Shown here piece after piece: positions 33,611-44,006 of a stretch of DNA of 64,000 nt. Source of the DNA: Nemertoderma westbladi. Taxonomy: Eukaryota > Xenacoelomorpha > Nemertodermatida > Nemertodermatidae. Within the stretch, counting starts at the first letter, position 1, and each line of letters opens with the position of its first letter. A program made the translations under genes and the position numbers. Under the pieces are notes generated by a model. It searched no databases, was not told the origin of the DNA, and saw only the letters and a program-made list of their open reading frames with translations. Location: assembly GCA_032718475.1 (NCBI GenBank), contig JAUCBJ010008877.1:28595-92594 (forward strand). Reading direction: 5' to 3'.

Positions 33611-33930
33611 CGAACTTAGATCCTGCAAGGCCTGACTTTGATGAACTTAGATCTTTCCGAACTTAGGTCCTATGTATGCGAACGTAGATCCTATCTGGGT
33701 GAACTTAGATCCTACCTAGGTGAACTTAGATCCCACCTAGGTGAACTTAGATCCTAACTAGATGAACTTAGATCCCAGTTTATGCTATTAAAAGCTTTTG
33801 GTAATCATCAAGCTAATCGCGAAGCGAAATTAGATCCCACGTTAAAGCAAAGCGAACTTAGTTAGATCTTAGGTGAACTTAGATCCCAATTTATACAAAT
33901 AGAGAAGAAGCGAACTTAGATCCCATGTGT
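33611..33930 (+). repeat. Minisatellite of about 20 bp, GAACTTAGATCC core
   Basis: About a dozen copies of GAACTTAGATCC separated by 8-11 bases (often CACCTAGGT), regular in 33670-33775 and more scattered later. Unlike its neighbours, and placed directly at the element 1 insertion site. Confidence 0.85.
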
Positions 33931-34112
33931 ACTGTACGCTTAAAGTACAGTAGTTGCGTTCCCGACTGACTCACCAACCAACTACAATTTGCCAATTTAA
34001 AGCTAAATTCGTTGCAATGTATTATTGTGGCTAAGTTCGCTTCCCTTGAAGCGCGTGATAATATTTACAGTAAGGTCTGCGGCTAGCCTATGGGAATGAC
34101 ATTTCACTTCTA

Positions 34113-34705
34113 AGCTGATTTGTTAACTAGTCTGGGACTTCAAGTAGCACGTGAACAACTATGCTGACTGGTTAACTGGTCTAGGTCTTCAAGCAGCACG
34201 TGAACAAATAAACTGGCTGGTTACCTAGTCTGGGACTTCGAGCAGCAGGTGAACAACTAAACCAGCACTTTAACTAGTCTGGGGCTTCGAGCAGCACGTG
34301 AACAACTAAACTGACTGGTTAACTAGTCTGGGACTTCCAGTAGCACGTGAACAACTAAGCTGACTGGTTAACAAGTCTGGGACTTCGAGCAGCACTTGAA
34401 CAACTAAGCTGACTGGTTAACAAGTCTGGGACTTCGAGAAAAATTGCAAATTGAGGAGGGGGGCGATGTACCAGACTAGTTAACCAGACATGTACACTAG
34501 TTAACCAGTCAGCTTAGTTGTTCACGTGCTACTCGAAGTCCCAGACTAGTTGACCACTCAGCTTAGTTGTTCACGTGCTGTTCGAATTCCCAGACTTGTT
34601 AACCAGTCAGCTTAATTGTTCACGTGCTACTCGAAGTCCCAGACTAGTTGACCACTCCGCTTAGTTTTTTACGTGCCGCTCGAAGCCCCAGACTAGTTAA
34701 CCTTC
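34113..34705. repeat. 49-bp repeat in direct and then inverted array
   Basis: 34113-34440 holds about seven copies of a 49-bp unit with CTGACTGGTTAACTAGTCTG and CAGCACGTGAACAACTAA. 34483-34705 holds about four copies of the same unit reversed. The halves could form a long hairpin around 34440-34483. Each unit contains CACGTG, an E-box palindrome, and the palindrome-like GGTTAAC. Confidence 0.9.
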
Positions 34706-34980
34706 TATCTCCCAGTGTTCCCAATTGGGAGCATTTTTATAAATTCAAGTGGAGGAAATTTAATATAGGCTTATATTACTTTTTTTAATGTTAATATGTT
34801 TAGGAAAAGTGGAATATTGTTTTTTATTTTCAACTTGAAGTGTTTTCAAACTTCAAGTTGGTCTTTTGGCAGGTCAATTTTGCCATTCTCATTTTTTTCG
34901 ATTTTTGGGACATGCAAACAATAGTGGTCAAAAACGTTACAAATTTGATATTCCAAACCAGTGGCGACATTAAAATTAGA

Positions 34981-35743
34981 CTTTTAAATAATACAGTCCC
35001 AATCCCAATAAGCATTAACTTGGTCATTTTGGCGGCCAAAATGACCGAAATGGCCAAATATAAATTGCGGCATTCATGAAAGGAACTTCTGAGGCAAGTT
35101 GGCTTGTCAATCACAGCCAGTGAATAGAGGCTGAGTGTAAGTAAAGCCCAGTATGTTGGCAGATAGAAAAAGGCTTCACCGGACATTCCCTCTCCAACCC
35201 CCCACCCGGACAGTTCCGTTCCGTTCGAGTAGGACACGTTTATTTTTCATCTTGTAAGGTAAACGGACCGCTTGTATCCAGACAAGTTTTACAGTATCCA
35301 ATATCCCTTTATATTTTGCATCCCGATTTTACATTTTGTATCCAATTTTTATTTATGAATTTCATCAATTCAATTACACTGTATTGTTCGTTAATCTTTA
35401 AACAATTATGTAATTACTGTAGATATACTGTTTTGTTTACTAGAGTTATAATAATTAATAGTTTTAATTATGAGCATTATTATATAATTGTTTTCTTCAA
35501 ATTGATGCAGATGGAGTTGACTATTATTGATGCAATCAAAATTTATACCTCTCCAGGGGAAAATCGACATGCGTCGACCTGTATTCTGTGTTCAGCATTA
35601 ATGCATGTTAAATCGCTTCGCCAAAACGACCAAGTAGCCCACAGGAATACACTACATTTTTTTGGCGATTTTAGTCATTTTTGCCGCCAAAACGACCAAG
35701 TTAATGCTTATTGGGATTGGGAATGTATGACATTATTATTTGA
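34981..35743. repeat. Inverted repeat pair with arms of about 65 bp
   Basis: 34981-35045 and 35668-35743 are reverse complements over most of their length, sharing CCCAATCCCAATAAGCATTA and a GGCCAAAATGAC-like end. The 620 bp between has no clear ORF. Could be a degenerate foldback element; ends and target duplication were not resolved. Confidence 0.65.
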
Positions 35744-36314
35744 AAAAAAAAATTCAGAAAAACGACCATCTTGTGCCAAATTACTCCCTTTAAGGGGGGG
35801 GGGGGGGGGGGGGTACACCATTTTCGAACAACTCTTCGATTTATCACTCTTAGCGTTTCAAAATTGTTTGGTTTCGGCTAAAATTTTGAATACTGTATAG
35901 GTGCCTAAGATGCTATTCTACATGCCAGGTCAGAAAATTTTTTTTTTTCGCTATTTAATATTAGTTAATACTAGTTAACAATAAAAAAAACTTGGTTGCG
36001 CTTAAAACCCTAAGGCTTTTACAGTTTTGAATCTAATCACATGAAAGTTTTTTTATATGATATATCAAAGATGGGGCAACATAACTATCAGGCGAAATTT
36101 TGGGAAAATAATTCTGCACCGCAGAATTATTTACGTTACGGTAATACGCAAATTATTTTTTTCGGAATTCAGAAACGTAACGTAATTTGGAAATTATTCC
36201 GAAATGTAATAGCGTAACGTAAAAAATTCAGTTTTTCAAACGTAACGTAACGTAACGTACAGTATAACATCCTTGATCAGTTGTTTAAAACAAGTGTGAC
36301 GGTACTGTATGAAG

Positions 36315-36700
36315 GTTAAAAGAACAGGTTACAGAGGCATGCTTTTCTAACCACAACAATAAAAGATCACTTTACCAATTGAGGGAAAGGAGCAGGTTAC
36401 ATAGACGGCAATTTCTAACCAAACCAATAAATGATAACATTACTAAGTGAGTGAAAGGAACAGATTACAGAGGCAGGCTTTTCTAACCAAAACAATTAAC
36501 AGAAGTAGGCTTTTCTAAAACAATAAACGTTCGCTTTACCAAAAGAGGGAAAGGAACAGGTTGCAGAGGCGGGATTTTCTAACCCATCCAAAACAATATA
36601 CGATCACTTTAACAATTAAGAGAAAAGATAAGGTTACAGGCGGGCTTTTCAAACCAAAACAATAAACGATTATTTAACAATTTAGGAAATGGATTATTTT
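36315..36700 (+). repeat. Minisatellite of about 60 bp
   Basis: About six diverged copies built on GGAACAGGTTACAGAGGC, GGCTTTTCTAACCAAAACAA and AACGATCACTTTACCAA. Preceded at 36115-36265 by a field rich in AACGTAACGT words. Confidence 0.75.
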
Positions 36701-37016
36701 ACGGCGGCATGATTTTATGTATATTTGTAAATATCCTTTATTGGGACAACATCTTTCATCCTGTCTTTTTGGCTAAATACGGCCCGATGGGACTATCCAA
36801 GTTGGAATGAGTAGTTTTTTCTACCACATACTGTAGGAGTTTGTGGACTGATCTGTTCTGTTGGAACTAGCGGTGCGGCTATCCGTAATACTGTAGTACA
36901 CAGACAGTAGATACATTATAAACTGATAAATGTGAAAGGTACAGTAAACCCTGTTTGGCCTATTAATTATTTGAAATATATTTCGATAACTATTTAAAAT
37001 GGTTAAACATTTGTTT

Positions 37017-37320
37017 TGTTTGCGCTTTTAGACCTTTAGCAGTTTAACCTGCCAATTTTAGTTGTCCTCTTGTTTATAAATCGACTTTAGCCTATATCAA
37101 TTACTTAGTGTACTGAAGTTACATCAGCCGAAGCCAGTCTGTGCGCGATCATTCACCCACAGTTAAGGGAGACTGGATTCGGGTGCTTTGATAGTGATTG
37201 CGGTGTAGACCTACTGTATTATTCGATTGATCTTTACGATATAATCTCTGACAATATATTTACTTTCGGGGAAATATTAAAAGTTCCTTTAGGACGTGGC
37301 GCTTTAAGTATAAAAACTTT
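37017..37320 (-). repeat. Truncated 3' LTR of element 2
   Basis: Only the last 300 bp of the LTR remain, matching 59594-59895. It is fused at about 37320 to ORF2-like sequence, the scar of an internal deletion. Confidence 0.85.
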
Positions 37321-37492
37321 CAGTCCAATTCACGCGTGAGCTGTTCCTTTGACATTGGCGGTTCGATATAACGCCATCGTCCTCCGTGGTATGTTGACTA
37401 GCGTCGCCGCTTATTAAACTATCAACAAACGCTTGCAATGGTAGGGTATATCGCTCCCTGATACCAAGATCATCTTCTATTAACTCAGTCAT
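37304..37492 (-). pseudogene. Second ORF2 copy of element 2, truncated
   Basis: Begins MTELIEDDLGIRERYTLP, almost the same as ORF2 of element 1, then loses frame after TTEDDG and runs into LTR sequence after about 62 codons. Its upstream flank (37493-37838) also matches the block before ORF2 in element 1, so this is a duplicated module, not just an ORF fragment. Confidence 0.85.
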
Positions 37493-38094
37493 AGCTGCTA
37501 TATGAGTTTATCAATATTATAATTAATGATATTTACGCCAGCGGTCGTCGCTGCCTCCCCCTCAATGCCCCCGGACAGCGCAAGATCCTCAGCGCTGATT
37601 TACTGGAGGTTCTTGCTACAGAGGCAGGGTAACTTTCACAACTGCGACTCGCTACTGTAAACACACTTTAGTAGTAACATTCACCTATAAATACACAAAT
37701 TCCACATTCCTGTCACAAATTGTACACATTCGGGCCATTTGTCCGTTAGTCAAGTGCCTTCCAGAATGCCACGTTATTATTATGTATCCCTGGATACTAG
37801 CAGGGTGCTATTTATTCCGTATGCTATTCAATGGGGCAAGCTTTCTGGGTTTGTCTTTTTGCCGTATGTCTACGTATTTGAAAGAGTTCCCGTAGCCTAC
37901 CGTAGGATACCGTATGTGAGAGGTATTTGCCCGTATTCAGGAAGCAGTAGTCAGTGCACTACTTACCGCTTACGGTACTGTACCTGGCAACCTGGCCTGT
38001 TTTAAGTGTTTTTATACTACGTGTTCTATGCTCCCGGTACCGGGGGTTTGGAAATTCTCTGCGAGTTTTATTTTCTTTTTTCAAGGATATTTTT

Positions 38095-38545
38095 TATTAT
38101 TTATCATTATTATGAAATAATGATAATAATTATTATGAAATATAATGATAATAATTATTATGAAATGATGATAATAATTATTATGAAATATAATGATAAT
38201 GATAATAATTATTATGAAATACTGATAATAATTATTATGAAATAATGATAATAATTATTATGAAATAATGATAATAATTATTATGAAATTCTGATAATAA
38301 TTATTATGAAATATAATGATAATAATTATTATGAAATGTTGATAATAATTATTGTGAAATATAATGATAATAATTATTATGAAATATAATGATAATAATT
38401 ATTATGAAATACTGATAATAATTATTATGAAATAATGATAATAATTATTATGAAATAATGATAATAATTATTATGAAATGATGATAATAATTATTATGAA
38501 ATATAATGATAATAATTATTTTGAAATAATCATAATAATTATTAT
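38095..38545 (+). repeat. AT-rich minisatellite, TGATAATAATTATTATGAAA core
   Basis: About sixteen tandem copies of a 24-32 bp unit centred on the palindrome ATAATAATTATTAT, with spacers GAAAT and AATGAT. The palindrome could extrude as a small hairpin in every unit. Confidence 0.95.
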
Positions 38546-38939
38546 ACTGTTCGGTGATGGCTGAAAGTTGATTCGCCCAGTCTAGTATAACACGAAGTGG
38601 GGCCTTCGCGCAGCACGTGACTTAAACTTATGTTAAGTTTTTACTCGAAAGAAAGATTTGCAAAATGTAAACTTGTCTCCTAGTCACAATAACACATAGA
38701 GGCTGACTGAGTAATTGCAATCGATTTAAGACTTCACAAAAACTCAGTCTGAGGTCTAGAATATATATAAATGTAATAAGAGGTCTAGAATATATGTAAA
38801 TGTAAAAGTAAAAAAGCAGGCCTACATTTTCTTCGACTATTAGGCCAGGGATTACGCACAAAGTCTGGCAACTTCTTTCCAGTGCGGTCCCCCAAAACTT
38901 TACTCCCCAGAGGAAACTCCAGTACTCATTTAGCTACCA

Positions 38940-39085
38940 CTTAAGGATGCAAGGCAGAATGCGCCCTGGCTGGTCCCTTTAAAGCATTCGTACCGAAACG
39001 AAAACTGCCCTGGCCCATGCGTGGATTGTACCCACGACCTACTAGAGATTTGAATTCCATGCAACCACTACTGCACTACACCAAG
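38940..39085 (-). repeat. Possible tRNA-derived SINE segment
   Basis: On the minus strand, TGGTGTAGTGCAGTAGTGG resembles a pol III A box and GGTACAATCC, about 45 bases further, a B box, at tRNA-like spacing. The rest does not fold as an intact tRNA. Tentative. Confidence 0.35.
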
Positions 39086-39179
39086 GTGTGACCTATGTGC
39101 CAGGTATCAGGAAAAGGATTATAAACAATAATACGAAAGGGCTGACGTTTTAATTTCACACATATCTAAAATGTTTAAT

Positions 39180-39770
39180 TTCAGCCCACTAGCGGTAGAC
39201 TGGAGAACTGCCGAGAGAATACCATCCCAACAAAGATGCTACCTATGTATGGTCTACGGTCCAGCATGTCTGCCAAGTATCAGCTTGAATGGATAAAAAA
39301 TAACCAAATGAGAGAACGTTTTTACTTTCAGACATTTCAACCTCTTGCGGCAAACTGGAGAACTGCGAACCGATCAAATTCTTCACACAGTCGAACCATG
39401 TGGTCTGGTACATATTTGCCAAGATTCGGCTTTAAGCAGATTAAGATCAAAGGAACTGGACGGTTAATACTTTCATACATTTCGCCCTCTAGCGACATAC
39501 TGGAATACTGCAGACTGACCGATTACAGAGACCACAAAGATACAGGATGTGTTCTAGCACATATTACAACTTTCAGCTTGTATGGATCATAAATAACGGA
39601 ATGGGTCAATAATTTCATTTTCAGGTATTTCGCTCTCTAGCGGAAGACAAGAGAACTATAGACTGGTTAGCCCCCTTTGAATGCCACAGCTAATGGTCTA
39701 TATAGTACATATCTGCCAAGTTTCAGCTTGTACGGATTAAAAGCAAAGAAATTGGAGGACATTTAATGTT
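39180..39770 (+). repeat. Diverged tandem array of about 150-bp units
   Basis: Four units near 39180, 39330, 39480 and 39625, each with CTCTAGCGG-like and TGGAGAACTG-like words. Three of them also share CTGCCAAGT and AGCTTGTATGGAT. Open frames here are by-products of the repeat. Confidence 0.7.
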
Positions 39771-40583
39771 TAGACATGTTGGTAACTGAACTGATGAACT
39801 GGGTTTCTTAAAGTTTTTAAAAAATCTCACCTTTTGGTCCTGTAATAATGCCAACAAATTTTCAACACGACACGGCTTTAAATCCGACAAAGTTATTAGC
39901 ATGTCAAATCGTAATGAAAACTACGTCGCGGCGTCTACAACTATTTGTCATTATTGTCCCACCCCTAACATTGTCAGTTCACTAAGGCTCCGGCAACGTC
40001 GTATTTCACCCCACAAAGCGCGAGCTGTATAATCTTAGCACAGTACATCCGGCTCGCTGTATTACAGTATTTACCTGTACTGTACGTACAGGTCTATAAA
40101 CATGGATAAATAGGCCAGGTACAGTACCGTGAGATTTAGCCATAGTGCTGCAGTGCACTGACTACTGCTTCCTGAATACGGGCAAATACGTCCCAAATAC
40201 GGTAGCCTACGGTAGGCTACGCGAACTATTTCAAATACGTACATATACATGTACGGCAAAAAGACAAACCCGAGCTTTCTATTGTTCTTTTAACTCGCTT
40301 CTAATTCTAGCGTGGTTGTTGCTCCGCGTGTCCTCCGCTCATCGTTGGATACGTTCGTCCAAAACTCTCGCCGAGAATAGGGTCGTCCAAGTTCAATATC
40401 GTCTTAGAGATTCGGGATTTCCCAATCGAACTGGGATAAAGCCAATCCGTTTACCGCTTGGACTTGCTGTTATAACTTACGTTTATCTGAACAAACGTAG
40501 GTTTCTTTTCTGATCTTTGTAGAATAGCGTCTAACTCGTTTCGTACAACGCTCTCATCCACCTTGATGACGGGTTGTATCGTG

Positions 40584-41020
40584 TTAAACGGGGGCGATTA
40601 CGATTATACGGTTGAATGGCGATATCAGGTGCCCGTGCCCCAATCCGGCCAGGTAAGATGGGCGGATATTTAGGGAGCCCACAACCGGAGTGCCACCGAC
40701 TAACGGTTCGGATAACACTGGATCTCTGAACGCTGAGTACAGCTCGGGAGGATCCGTCATACTAATAGGATCAAGAGCCTGAGGTCTCACTAGGGAATGA
40801 GGAGGTCTGATCGAGTATTCCGGAACTCTGATCATAGGTTTATTTAAGGATCGTTTGAGCCGAGCGAGCGTAGGTGATACATCGAACAAGTTTCGGTTTC
40901 CGTGGATGTTTATGTCTTTCCGTTTATTAGTTGGGTCTAGGACATTTATCGTAATAATACCAAAGACGCACGTCTGGTAGGGGAAACGCGGGTGATATTT
41001 ATTTGTTGTTACAATGCTTC
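40584..41020 (-). pseudogene. Unrecognised open frame following the first ORF2 of element 2
   Basis: An uninterrupted frame of about 145 codons on the minus strand reads through NPTNKRKD-like sequence, LFDVSPTLARLKRSLNKPMI and a Pro/Ser-rich part to a stop at 40584. There is no ATG near its 5' end and no domain I recognise. It occupies the place that the gap and ORF3 occupy in element 1, but it is not similar to ORF3. It may be a remnant of another accessory gene, or chance. Confidence 0.3.
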
Positions 41021-41084
41021 TATCAAGAATTCCAAATATACGTTGGAGTTACCGCGTCCATTTGTTTCTTTAGTGTCTTTTCTT

Positions 41085-41432
41085 TCGAGTCGATTTCGAA
41101 TATAATTTTCGCATTTGAATTTCAGTTTATGGTTCCGACTCCGCTGGGCAGGATATATGGTCGACATAGTCCGTATCGTGTAAATCGATAGAATGGCCAG
41201 TGGTTAAGAAGTCCATATACGTACCATTACGATGCGTATAGCGAGTAGTGAATTTTCCATAGTCCAATTCACGCGTAAGTTGCTTCTAGGAAATCGTCGG
41301 TTCGATATAACGACCATCGTCCTCCGTAGTAGTTGGACTAGCGTCGCCGCGTATCAAGCTATCAACAAACGCTTGTAAAGGTAGAGTATATCGCTCCCCG
41401 ATACCAAGACCATCTTCTATCAACTCCGTCAT
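41085..41432 (-). pseudogene. First ORF2 copy of element 2, with a stop
   Basis: Homologous to ORF2 of element 1 over nearly its whole length: MTELIEDGLGIGERYTLP at the start, then TEDDGRYIEP, an in-frame TAG near 41287, then QLTRELDYGKF, TRYTHRNGTYMDFLTTGH and IDLHDTD. The last quarter is more diverged. The upstream sequence to about 41950, including CATTTGCGCTGAG and CTGTCCGGGGGC, also matches element 1. Confidence 0.85.
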
Positions 41433-42246
41433 ATCTGCTATATATGAGTTTATTAATATTATAATGAGCTTATAATTAGGCTAGCGAGCGTCGCTGCCTA
41501 CCCCAATCAGCCCCCGGACAGTGTAAGATCCTCAGCGCAAATGTATCGTCGTCACTGTGTTTTCGCCAACGTTGTAGCTACACAATGACAACGACACTAG
41601 CACAAGTCACTCCACTGTCCGTCCCAAAGGCTTAGATACACTTCAGGTTCTTACTGGAGAGTTAGGGTTACTTTCACAATTGCGACTCGCTACTGTAAAC
41701 ACACCTTAGTAGTAACATTCGCCTATAAACTCACAAATTCCACACACACAACTGTAACAAATTACACACACTCGGGTCATTTGTCCGTTAGTCAGTGCCT
41801 TCCAGAATGTCACGTTATTATCATGTATCCTTGGATACTAGCAGTGCGCTATTTATTCCGTATGCTATTCAATGAGCAGGCCTTTTATTGTTCTGTTAAC
41901 TCGCTTCTAATTCTAGCGTGGTTGTTGCTATGGTGACATTATGGAAAGCTAGCGGTAGAATTAGGGTAATTCCCATGCATACAGATCTGGGATGCTATTT
42001 AATAGTAATTCTTTAATTGTCAATATTCCCCTTATACAGGATTTTATGAATTTTTATCGGCTATTGACTGTACACTGGAGATTCTCTCACACTAATATAC
42101 TTAATAGGGTGAATCTCCGCTCCCATGATCTATTAATTAATATAATTTTGGGAATGTTATAAATTGTATAAAATGACAATTTATCAAATTCATGAGAGGA
42201 TATTAATTTAAAATTTATTCCCGTAAATTTTATTATTTGATATTAA

Positions 42247-43670
42247 CCCTATTAGCACTGGGGGGGGGGGGGGGGGGCCGAATCGGCCCCTTCCTAGTTT
42301 TTAGTTGCTGTAACTATGCAACCACATTACGTACCGGCCCAATTTTTTGTGAGAATTAGCCAAATTTAATGCCGCATCTTTTGCAAAAAACGCCGTTGCA
42401 ATTGGATTTCTACTTTTCGATGTGGGTGCCACCTCAAAATTTGGTCTCCAGCACCAAATTTTTTGAAATTTTCGAATTTTACAAAGTCATTCGTGATTTA
42501 GTAATTATTTATGTTTGGGCTATTTTTATTTATTTTTATTGGTTTGGATCACTCTAATGTTCTATACAAGTATGTAAGTGTAGTGGTTCGCCATTTTTGG
42601 TGCACCAAAATTAGGGCGTGGCACTTCAAATTTTGAAAAATACGAGATTCGGAAAATACACTAAAGTTTTGATTTGCAAAGCATTTTTATAGGTTTTCTG
42701 GAGCGCTGAATCGATTGAAAGTAATATAGAAGCCTGAAGACTTAGTGGTTCGCCATTTTTGGTGCACCAAAATTAGGGCGTGGCACTTCAAATTTTGAAA
42801 AATACGAGATTCGGAAAATTCACTAAAGTTTTGATTTCAAATTAATTTTATAGGTTTTCTGGAGCGCTGAATCGATTGAAAGTAATATAGAAGCCTCAAA
42901 TCCTTTGTGTACGTAATTTTCGGTGCACCAAAATTAGGGCGTGGCACTTCAAATTTTCAAAATTACTTTATTCGGAAAAAACACTAAAGTTTTGATTTCA
43001 AAAAATGGCTAACTTCTAAGTCTTCAGGCTTCTATATTACTTTCAATCGATTCAGCGGTCTGGAAAACCTATATAAATTCGTTAAAATTTCAATTTTGGT
43101 TTATTTTCCGAATCTCGTATTTTTCAAAATTTGAAGTGCCACGCCCTAATTTTGGTGCACCAAAAATGGCGAACCACTCAGTCTTCAGGCTTCTATATTA
43201 CTTTCAATCGATTCAGCGGCCCAGAAAACCCATAAAGATGCGTTGAAATAAAAAAATTAGGGGCATTTTCTGAATATCTAATTTTTCAAAATTTGAAGTG
43301 CCACGCCCACTTCTTAGGTGCACGAAAAATAGCATCCACTTCAATTTTTGGAAGTGGAATATAATCACATTCGATTCAGCGTCTTGAAAAACCTACTAAA
43401 TCTAGCCAACACTGCCACACTATTAGTTTTTAGAAAACGAAAAATTTTGTAATTTTGTCCTGGGACTACTTTTATTTTTCATCAAAATTATGAGACCCTG
43501 CTTATGAAATTTTAATTTTTTAAGGTTTGGTAGTGTCCATCTATAGTTGTTTCACCAACAGCCCAAATTTTGTAGGATTTCATTGGACGACTACAAAAAT
43601 ATAGTGGGTGGGCCGAATCGGCCCCCCCCCCAGTGGTGCTAATGGTCAAAACACCCCAGTGGTAATAGGG
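42247..43670. mobile_element. Non-autonomous piggyBac-like element 1
   Basis: Flanked by TTAA at 42243-42246 and 43671-43674. Terminal inverted repeats CCCTATTAGCACTGGGG and CCCTATTACCACTGGGG differ at one base. TTAA targeting with CCCT tips is the hallmark of piggyBac. In element 1 the homologous site is an uninterrupted TTAA near 28486. The interior is a satellite with no transposase. Confidence 0.88.
42580..43330. repeat. 162-bp satellite in direct and inverted orientation
   Basis: Units start near 42583, 42745 and 42906 (period 161-162 bp), each with GGTGCACCAAAATTAGGGCG and a segment AATCGATTGAAAGTAATATA. From about 43020 to 43330 the same unit appears reversed twice, so the block can fold back on itself. 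It lies inside the piggyBac-like element. Confidence 0.9.
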
Positions 43671-43674
43671 TTAA

Positions 43675-44006
43675 GGGGGGGGGGGGGGGGGGGGGGGTAG
43701 CGCATTTTCTGACCAAAAAGACGAATTTTTGAAACATATCCTATCTGATGCAGAATTTCATGTTGAATCCAAATATGGAAACCGTTTTCCCATATCTTGC
43801 TTAGTTTTCGAGATATCTGGCATAGAAGATACTGGCTCCGATATATCGCGATATATTGGAGCCAGTCTCTTCTATCCCAGATATCTCGAATAGTAAGCAA
43901 GATATAGGAAAACGGTTTCCATATTTGGATTCAGCATGAAATTCTGCATCAGATAGGATATGTTTCAAAAATTCGACTTTTTGGTCAGAAAATGCGCTAC
44001 CCCCCC
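43675..44006. mobile_element. 332-bp near-perfect palindromic element at TTAA
   Basis: Flanked by TTAA at 43671-43674 and 44007-44010. The whole element is one inverted repeat with arms of about 165 bp centred near 43845-43860 (GATATATCGCGATATAT). Both ends begin with a G run then GTAGCGCATTTTCTGACC. The left G run is about 23 bases, the right only 7, showing slippage. It shares one TTAA with the neighbouring piggyBac-like element. Confidence 0.9.

Larger units (their letters stand above)
37847..40272. mobile_element. Non-autonomous hAT-like DNA transposon
   Basis: The 8-bp duplication AGCTTTCT lies at 37839-37846 and 40273-40280. Terminal inverted repeats of about 140 bp start GGGTTTGTCTTTTTGCCG at both ends and extend to the region of TTGCCCGTATTCAGGAAGCA. 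An 8-bp duplication is typical of hAT elements, but the tips are not the usual CAGGG, so the superfamily is tentative. No transposase ORF is present; the interior is an AT-rich minisatellite, a SINE-like segment and a 150-bp repeat array. Confidence 0.85.

Noticed and set aside
35316-35900. Open frame of 194 codons
   Set aside because: It crosses an inverted repeat and a poly-G tract, has biased low-complexity composition and no recognisable domain.
38095-38545. Regularly spaced palindromes resembling a replication origin or CRISPR
   Set aside because: A simple AT-rich minisatellite inside a DNA transposon explains it; repeats are interspersed only with variants of the same short word.
38940-39085. 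A functional tRNA gene
   Set aside because: A- and B-box-like words are present, but no cloverleaf could be built by eye; at most a SINE relic.
39236-39592. Open frame of 118 codons
   Set aside because: It lies in a 150-bp tandem array inside a non-autonomous transposon; repeated residues mirror the DNA repeat.
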